From assembly GCF_004310285.1 (NCBI RefSeq), contig NZ_SISF01000025.1, forward strand, positions 105,568 through 169,567: a DNA stretch of 64,000 bases, written 5' to 3'. Position 1 is the first letter of the stretch. Every line of letters starts with the position of its first letter. Shown piece after piece: positions 59,659 to 64,000 of this stretch. Under the pieces are notes generated by a model. It ran no database searches and had not been told where the DNA came from. It worked only from the letters and a program-made list of their open reading frames with translations. The stretch comes from Agrobacterium cavarae (lineage in GTDB: Bacteria > Pseudomonadota > Alphaproteobacteria > Rhizobiales > Rhizobiaceae). Position numbers and translations under genes: made by a program.

Positions 59659-60552
59659 ATGAGCGCTATTTCCTCCCGCCGCAAGCCGCCGCGCGTCGGC
59701 GATGCACCATGGGTGCGCCGAAGCCTGGTCGGCTTCGTTCTCATCATCGGGGCCTTCCTGGTAGTAGCGCCTCTGGCGGTCATCGCTGTCGAGGCTTTTT
59801 CTCAGGGCCTGAAGGCCTACGCCGCGACCATCAACCATCCCGATACCCGTCATGCCATCATGCTGACGGTGATCACGGCACTGATCGCGGTACCGATCAA
59901 TACGCTCTTCGGTGTCGCTGCTGCCTGGGCGATCACCAAGTTCGACTTCTGGGGCAAGCGTTTCCTGCTGGTCATCGTGGAAATTCCCTTCTCCATATCT
60001 CCCATCGTTACCGGCGTCGCCTATCTCTTCGTCTATGGCCTGCAGGGTCTGTTCGGGCCGTTGCTGGATGCCTATGAAATCAAGATTCTCTTCGCTCTCC
60101 CGGGCATTGTCATCGCCTCGATGTTCGTCACGGCCCCATTTGTCGCGCGAGAGCTCATTCCGCTGATGCAGGCGCAGGGACGCGATTTGGAGGAGGCGGC
60201 AACTTCGCTTGGGGCCTCCGGCTGGCGCACTTTCTTTTCCGTTACGCTGCCCAACATCAAATGGGCGCTCCTCTATGGCGTCGTGCTGTGCAACGCCCGT
60301 GTCATGGGCGAATTTGGCGCGGTGTCTATCGTTTCGGGCAATATTCGCGGGCAGACCAACACGCTGCCGCTGCATATCGAGCTTCTTTATCACGACTATC
60401 AGGCTGCTGGCGCTTTCGCCTCCGCCTCCATTCTCGCGGCGCTTGCCGTTATCACCATCATCGCCAAAGTCGCATTGGAGCGGCGCGGTGCAGGTCGAGG
60501 ACGTAAAAAGCTGAGCGCCGCAAACGCCGTCGCCACGGAGACGATTTCATGA
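59659..60552 (+). CDS. cysW: Sulfate ABC transporter, permease CysW
   Basis: A 297-residue permease, partner of CysT. Six helices, starting LVGFVLIIGAFLVVAPLAVI. The EAA loop LEEAATSLGASGWRTFFSVT is near residue 185, and the CysW-typical block is VVLCNARVMGEFGAVSIVSG with GQTNTLPLHIELLYHDY. It overlaps cysA by 4 bases (ATGA). Confidence 0.94.
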   Translation: MSAISSRRKPPRVGDAPWVRRSLVGFVLIIGAFLVVAPLAVIAVEAFSQGLKAYAATINHPDTRHAIMLTVITALIAVPINTLFGVAAAWAITKFDFWGKRFLLVIVEIPFSISPIVTGVAYLFVYGLQGLFGPLLDAYEIKILFALPGIVIASMFVTAPFVARELIPLMQAQGRDLEEAATSLGASGWRTFFSVTLPNIKWALLYGVVLCNARVMGEFGAVSIVSGNIRGQTNTLPLHIELLYHDYQAAGAFASASILAALAVITIIAKVALERRGAGRGRKKLSAANAVATETIS

Positions 60553-61583
60553 AAATCCGCCTGCAGAATGTCGTTAAAACCTTCGACACGTTTCGCGCCG
60601 TGCGCGATGTCTCGCTCGATATCGAAAGCGGCGAATTGCTGGCGCTTCTCGGTCCTTCCGGCTCCGGCAAGACGACGATCCTGCGTATGGTTGCAGGGCT
60701 CGAATATACCGATGGCGGCCAGATCTATTTCGGAGAGACGGATGCGACCAACATTCCCGTCCGCGATCGTGGCGTCGGCTTCGTCTTCCAGCACTATGCA
60801 CTTTTCCCGCATATGACGCTGAACGAGAATATCGCTTTCGGGCTGAAAGTATCGCGCGTGAAGCGGAACCGCGCCGAAATCGACGCCCGCGTTCAGGAGT
60901 TGCTGCGGCTGGTAAGGCTTGAGGGGTTGGGCGACAGATTCCCTGCTCAGATTTCCGGTGGGCAAAGGCAACGCGTCGCCCTGGCACGCGCACTTTCCGT
61001 CGATCCCAAGGTTCTGTTGCTCGATGAGCCCTTCGGCGCTCTCGACGCAAACGTTCGTCGCGACCTGCGCCGCTGGCTTCGCGAAATCCACGACGAGTTG
61101 GGCATCACCACGATCTTCGTCACCCACGACCAGGAAGAAGCGCTCGATCTTGCGGATCGCGTCGTCATTCTCAACCAGGGTGAGATCGTCCAGCAGGGCA
61201 CGCCGAAAGAGGTCTGCCGACAGCCGAACAGCGCCTTCGTCATGACTTTTCTCGGAGACACTAACAAGGTTTCAGGTGTTGCGAAGAACGGCAAGGTTTA
61301 TGTCGGAAACACTGAGGTTCAGTTTGCCTATGGTCAGGCGGACGGACCTGTCGAGATCTATGCCCGCCCTGCCGATCTGGAATGGGAGGATTTGCATGAT
61401 GGGATTCCCGCGCAAGTCACCCGCGTTCTGGACAGGGCAGGAGAGCGCCGCGTGATCGCCACGACGAGAGAAGGGGATCTTCTCGAATTCGATGTACCGC
61501 CGGAATCATCGGTGGAAGCAGGAGACAACGGCCATGTGGTCATTCGCCGCGCCAAGATTTTCCCTGCAGCCGAGTGCGCTTAA
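60549..61583 (+). CDS. cysA: Sulfate ABC transporter, ATP-binding protein CysA
   Basis: A 344-residue ATPase: Walker A LGPSGSGKTT (about residues 34-43), signature SGGQRQRVALARAL (about 135), Walker B LLLDEPFGALDA and switch His (VTHDQEEALDLADR). The C-terminal 100 residues form the TOBE-like regulatory domain of sulfate importers. This completes a standard import system for sulfate/thiosulfate. The gap to the next gene (61584-61664) contains no clear terminator. Confidence 0.95.
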   Translation: MKIRLQNVVKTFDTFRAVRDVSLDIESGELLALLGPSGSGKTTILRMVAGLEYTDGGQIYFGETDATNIPVRDRGVGFVFQHYALFPHMTLNENIAFGLKVSRVKRNRAEIDARVQELLRLVRLEGLGDRFPAQISGGQRQRVALARALSVDPKVLLLDEPFGALDANVRRDLRRWLREIHDELGITTIFVTHDQEEALDLADRVVILNQGEIVQQGTPKEVCRQPNSAFVMTFLGDTNKVSGVAKNGKVYVGNTEVQFAYGQADGPVEIYARPADLEWEDLHDGIPAQVTRVLDRAGERRVIATTREGDLLEFDVPPESSVEAGDNGHVVIRRAKIFPAAECA

Positions 61584-61664
61584 GTTCGCCCCGCCTTATG
61601 AGTATCGCGATCTTTCAGATTCGCTCGTTACGCTTTAGGCGCGACGGTGTCTAACAGAGTTTGA

Positions 61665-63605
61665 TTAGCGGCTGGCGACCTGCTCGCCTTTGCCGTCGAT
61701 GTTCAGCAGCGTGTCGATACGACGACGCTCATCCGAGAAGCGTGCGAGTGCTTGGCCGGAAAGCGACTTGCCGCCCGGAAGGCGAACCTTCATCGCATCC
61801 ACTTTGGTGCCATTGACGATCAGCTCATAATGCAGGTGCGCGCCCGTCGAAAGACCGGTAGAGCCGACATAGCCGATCACCTGGCCCTGCGTGACGCGCG
61901 CTCCTTCCACCACGCCCTTCGCAATGGCGCTCTGGTGGTTATAGGAGGAGACATACCCATTGGCATGGCGGATCAAAGTCTGGTTGCCGTAACCGGATGC
62001 CCATCCCGCCTTCTCCACAACACCGTTGCCCGTGGCAATGATCGGCGTGCCGCGAGGCGCTGCCCAGTCGGTGCCGGTATGCATACGGCTGAAGCGTAGA
62101 ACCGGGTGACGACGCATGCCGAAACCGGATGTCATTCGACCGTTCGGAACCGGATTACGGATCAGAAACTGGCGGATACTTTTACCTTCGCCATCAAAGT
62201 AATCGATGCTGCCATCGTCCGGGTTTTGGAAGCGGTAGAAACGCGTCTGGTTATCGCCGAATTTGGCATTGACGTAGAGCAATTCGGATTGTTCGGTCGC
62301 CTTGCCATCCGGTCCTTCGACCGAGAAAAAGGCCTCGAGTGAATCCGAAGGTTTCAGCTGTGCCTGGAAATCGACGCTGCTCGCCAGAAGCTTGATGAGC
62401 TGCGATACCATGCTCTGGTTCATGCCATAGGCAAGAGCGGCGCGATAAACGCCGTCATAAACACGCGGCAGATCGCGGTTCGCCGTCATTGGCGCGTTGC
62501 CGCCGTCAAAGGCAGTCGCGACCGCATCGAGTTTTGGCGGTTCGCTCGCTGCGACGAAGGTCTTCTGGTCGTTTGCCGCCACCGTCACGACGTGGCGGTT
62601 CTTGCGGTAAAGGCTGGCGCGAACGATATCGCTCTTCTCGTCGTCCTGCAAAATGCCGATGCGGAGAACGTCACCCGCCTGCAGTTCCCCCGTCCCATTG
62701 ACCGACGCTAGGGCTGTCGCGGTCTGCTTGGCTTGTTCCTTGGAATAGCCGGCGCCGAAAAGGGCAGCCTCCATCGTCTGGCTCTGCCGCACGGGAATGA
62801 CGTCGTCGGCAAATTCCGGCAGTTTGACGGTCGGTGCCTGCGGCGTCGAAACCGACATGTTCTGTTCGACCACGCGGGCCGCCAGTCCCGCGGTGATGTC
62901 CACATCCTCATCGGCCTCGAACCGACGTGGATCGATATAGTAGAGCGCGGCAAGCTGTTCGTTGCCGTCCGTCAGGATAGAACCGTTGGAGCGGACCGCT
63001 TCTTCCACCTCATCGAAGCTCATCGCGCCGGCATAGGCAAAGGGGCTGTGCTTCGTCGGGAAGGGAACTGATTTGAGGCTGACTTCCGATTCCACCTCGG
63101 ACCCGTAGATCGTCCCGGTTTTGCTCGCCCCGGCAGCTTCCGGCTCGTCGTCGGTGGCGAAGATGTTGAGCGGATCGAATGCCGGATAATCATCCTGCGT
63201 ATTATAATTGGCCGCGAGCGAGATCTTCACATGGGCGAAGGGGACTTTGCGAACCACTTCCTTGTCGCCATCATGAATGACTGTCGAGACTTCCATAACA
63301 GAGCGGTCCGAAGGACGCGCTGCGATATTGGGCGCCACCAACCGGGTGCCACGGCGAACTGTCTCGGAAAGGGAGTGTTCCATGTCTCCGCGCGCGAAGG
63401 CTTCTGCGGGAATGGCAAGCTGCTGACGACCGTCGAGCGCTGCAAAGAGTGCGACGCCCATCAATATGGAGGAGGTGATCCCTGTGAGAAATGTCCCGCT
63501 CAGCCAGCGGATCGAGATCTCGCGCCGGTCGGGTGCTCGCCGGCCTTCCGCCAGAATAGGCGGCTCGGTCCCGAGCGTACGGATCATATCCCGATCCGCC
63601 GTCAT
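61665..63605 (-). CDS. M23 family metallopeptidase (peptidoglycan endopeptidase-like)
   Basis: A 646-residue envelope protein: one membrane helix (residues about 35-55; WLSGTFLTGITSSILMGVAL), a long periplasmic region with LysM/OapA-like segments (GYSKEQAKQTATALASVNGT; LQAGDVLRIGI), and a C-terminal LytM domain (about 520-620) with zinc ligands in SRMHTGTDWAAPRG and HLHYE. Likely cleaves peptidoglycan cross-links or activates amidases. Starts at 63605 or 63587 are both possible. The frame is open to 63683 without homology. The minus-strand gene has about 330 bases upstream before the rRNA-type promoter. Confidence 0.88.
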   Translation of the reverse strand: MTADRDMIRTLGTEPPILAEGRRAPDRREISIRWLSGTFLTGITSSILMGVALFAALDGRQQLAIPAEAFARGDMEHSLSETVRRGTRLVAPNIAARPSDRSVMEVSTVIHDGDKEVVRKVPFAHVKISLAANYNTQDDYPAFDPLNIFATDDEPEAAGASKTGTIYGSEVESEVSLKSVPFPTKHSPFAYAGAMSFDEVEEAVRSNGSILTDGNEQLAALYYIDPRRFEADEDVDITAGLAARVVEQNMSVSTPQAPTVKLPEFADDVIPVRQSQTMEAALFGAGYSKEQAKQTATALASVNGTGELQAGDVLRIGILQDDEKSDIVRASLYRKNRHVVTVAANDQKTFVAASEPPKLDAVATAFDGGNAPMTANRDLPRVYDGVYRAALAYGMNQSMVSQLIKLLASSVDFQAQLKPSDSLEAFFSVEGPDGKATEQSELLYVNAKFGDNQTRFYRFQNPDDGSIDYFDGEGKSIRQFLIRNPVPNGRMTSGFGMRRHPVLRFSRMHTGTDWAAPRGTPIIATGNGVVEKAGWASGYGNQTLIRHANGYVSSYNHQSAIAKGVVEGARVTQGQVIGYVGSTGLSTGAHLHYELIVNGTKVDAMKVRLPGGKSLSGQALARFSDERRRIDTLLNIDGKGEQVASR

Positions 63606-63852
63606 GCCTGTCGCGACCGTTTCTGCATTTGATCTCCAGAAGTCATGTGACGAAGATGTGCAACTTTCAGACCGAGGAGTCAAACTTCTGCGCGGCGATC
63701 CCGACGCAGTCCCCAGCTTGCTGTAACTCTTCGTTAAGAAGTGCAGATAGGATTAAGTCGCGGCGAAAACGTGGCGTGTATGTGTGCGGCGCGGACTTCT
63801 CCCTGCTTTCTCGCAAAAACCGGCTAGGAAAGTCACGCAACTGATATGTTTC

Positions 63853-63877
63853 TGACACCTGTTTGACAGGTTTGTCA
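63853..63877. repeat. Dyad upstream of the putative rRNA promoter
   Basis: TGACA-CCTGT-TTG-ACAGG-TT-TGTCA, a near-perfect dyad about 60 bases upstream of the TTGACT element. Possible factor site or coincidence. Confidence 0.4.
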
Positions 63878-63936
63878 AAATTTATCATACAAAACAGTCC
63901 CTTACAAGAAATATGGATTTTGTTGAAAAACCTCTG

Positions 63937-63966
63937 TTGACTTGTTTGGGGTGTGTCTCTTATAAG
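63937..63966 (+). promoter_or_regulatory. rrn: Strong sigma70-type promoter, probably of an rRNA operon beyond the right edge
   Basis: TTGACT (63937-63942), 18 bases, TATAAG (63961-63966), followed by TCCGCTCACTGACGAGGGCG and a GC-rich leader to the window end. The arrangement of a near-consensus promoter with an AT-rich upstream region and GC-rich start of transcript resembles the rrn promoters of Agrobacterium/Rhizobium as I remember them. No rRNA sequence itself is within the window. Confidence 0.6.
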
Positions 63967-64000
63967 TCCGCTCACTGACGAGGGCGGCGGCGCTGCTGGC

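Overview
The window is a gene-dense, high-GC chromosomal segment of an alphaproteobacterium, most likely a member of the Rhizobiaceae (Agrobacterium/Rhizobium group). Evidence for this: a PhyR-NepR-EcfG general stress response locus, the lpsL-rkpK pair, the carboxyspermidine route to spermidine, an Agrobacterium-type serine dehydrogenase, an alpha-r14-like small RNA with three CUCCUCCC loops, and RIME-type intergenic repeats. No prophage, insertion sequence or CRISPR array was seen.

Layout. 1-11.4 kb: metal-dependent cyclase and MarR regulator (divergent), a lower-GC orphan gene, tRNA-Ala(GGC), a FYDLN acidic protein, cmk-rpsA, an Ala/Pro-rich protein, RNase D, a nucleoside deoxyribosyltransferase, serine dehydrogenase and the small RNA. 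11.5-22.4 kb (minus strand): a complete nitrate assimilation block, nasT-nasS followed by a sigma54 promoter, a long structured leader, then nrtA-nrtB-nrtD-nirB-nirD-nasA. 22.5-27.5 kb: asparagine/aspartate use (GntR regulator ansR, aspartase, permease ansP, asparaginase ansA), with two matching inverted repeats between aspartase and permease. 27.6-34.3 kb: quinoprotein glucose dehydrogenase, then a cobalamin riboswitch, two tiny overlapping leader ORFs, btuFCD and a translationally coupled pseudoazurin, followed by a strongly structured RNA region and a small secreted protein.

34.3-46.1 kb: UDP-glucuronate synthesis and epimerisation (rkpK, lpsL), a class III adenylate cyclase, a DMT exporter, a LysR regulator divergent from a piperideine-6-carboxylate-type dehydrogenase, and putA divergent from putR. 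46.2-54.1 kb is the stress region: ecfG-nepR divergent from phyR, two HWE/HisKA_2 sensor kinases, a PRC-barrel protein and a DUF883/YqjE-like pair, both of the latter behind sequences that match the EcfG promoter consensus, with galE between them. 54.2-64.0 kb: carboxyspermidine decarboxylase and dehydrogenase, a DUF2934 protein, the sulfate ABC transporter (sbp-cysT-cysW-cysA), an M23 peptidase and, at the right edge, what looks like the start of an rRNA operon promoter region.

How the parts work together. NasS/NasT and NtrC/sigma54 would gate nitrate import and reduction to ammonium. The ans genes release ammonium from asparagine and aspartate. PutA/PutR and the semialdehyde dehydrogenase add amino-acid catabolism. 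The EcfG core probably drives the PRC-barrel and DUF883/YqjE genes nearby. All functional statements come from recognising motifs in translated sequence. RNA structures and operators were found by eye and have not been folded or searched computationally.
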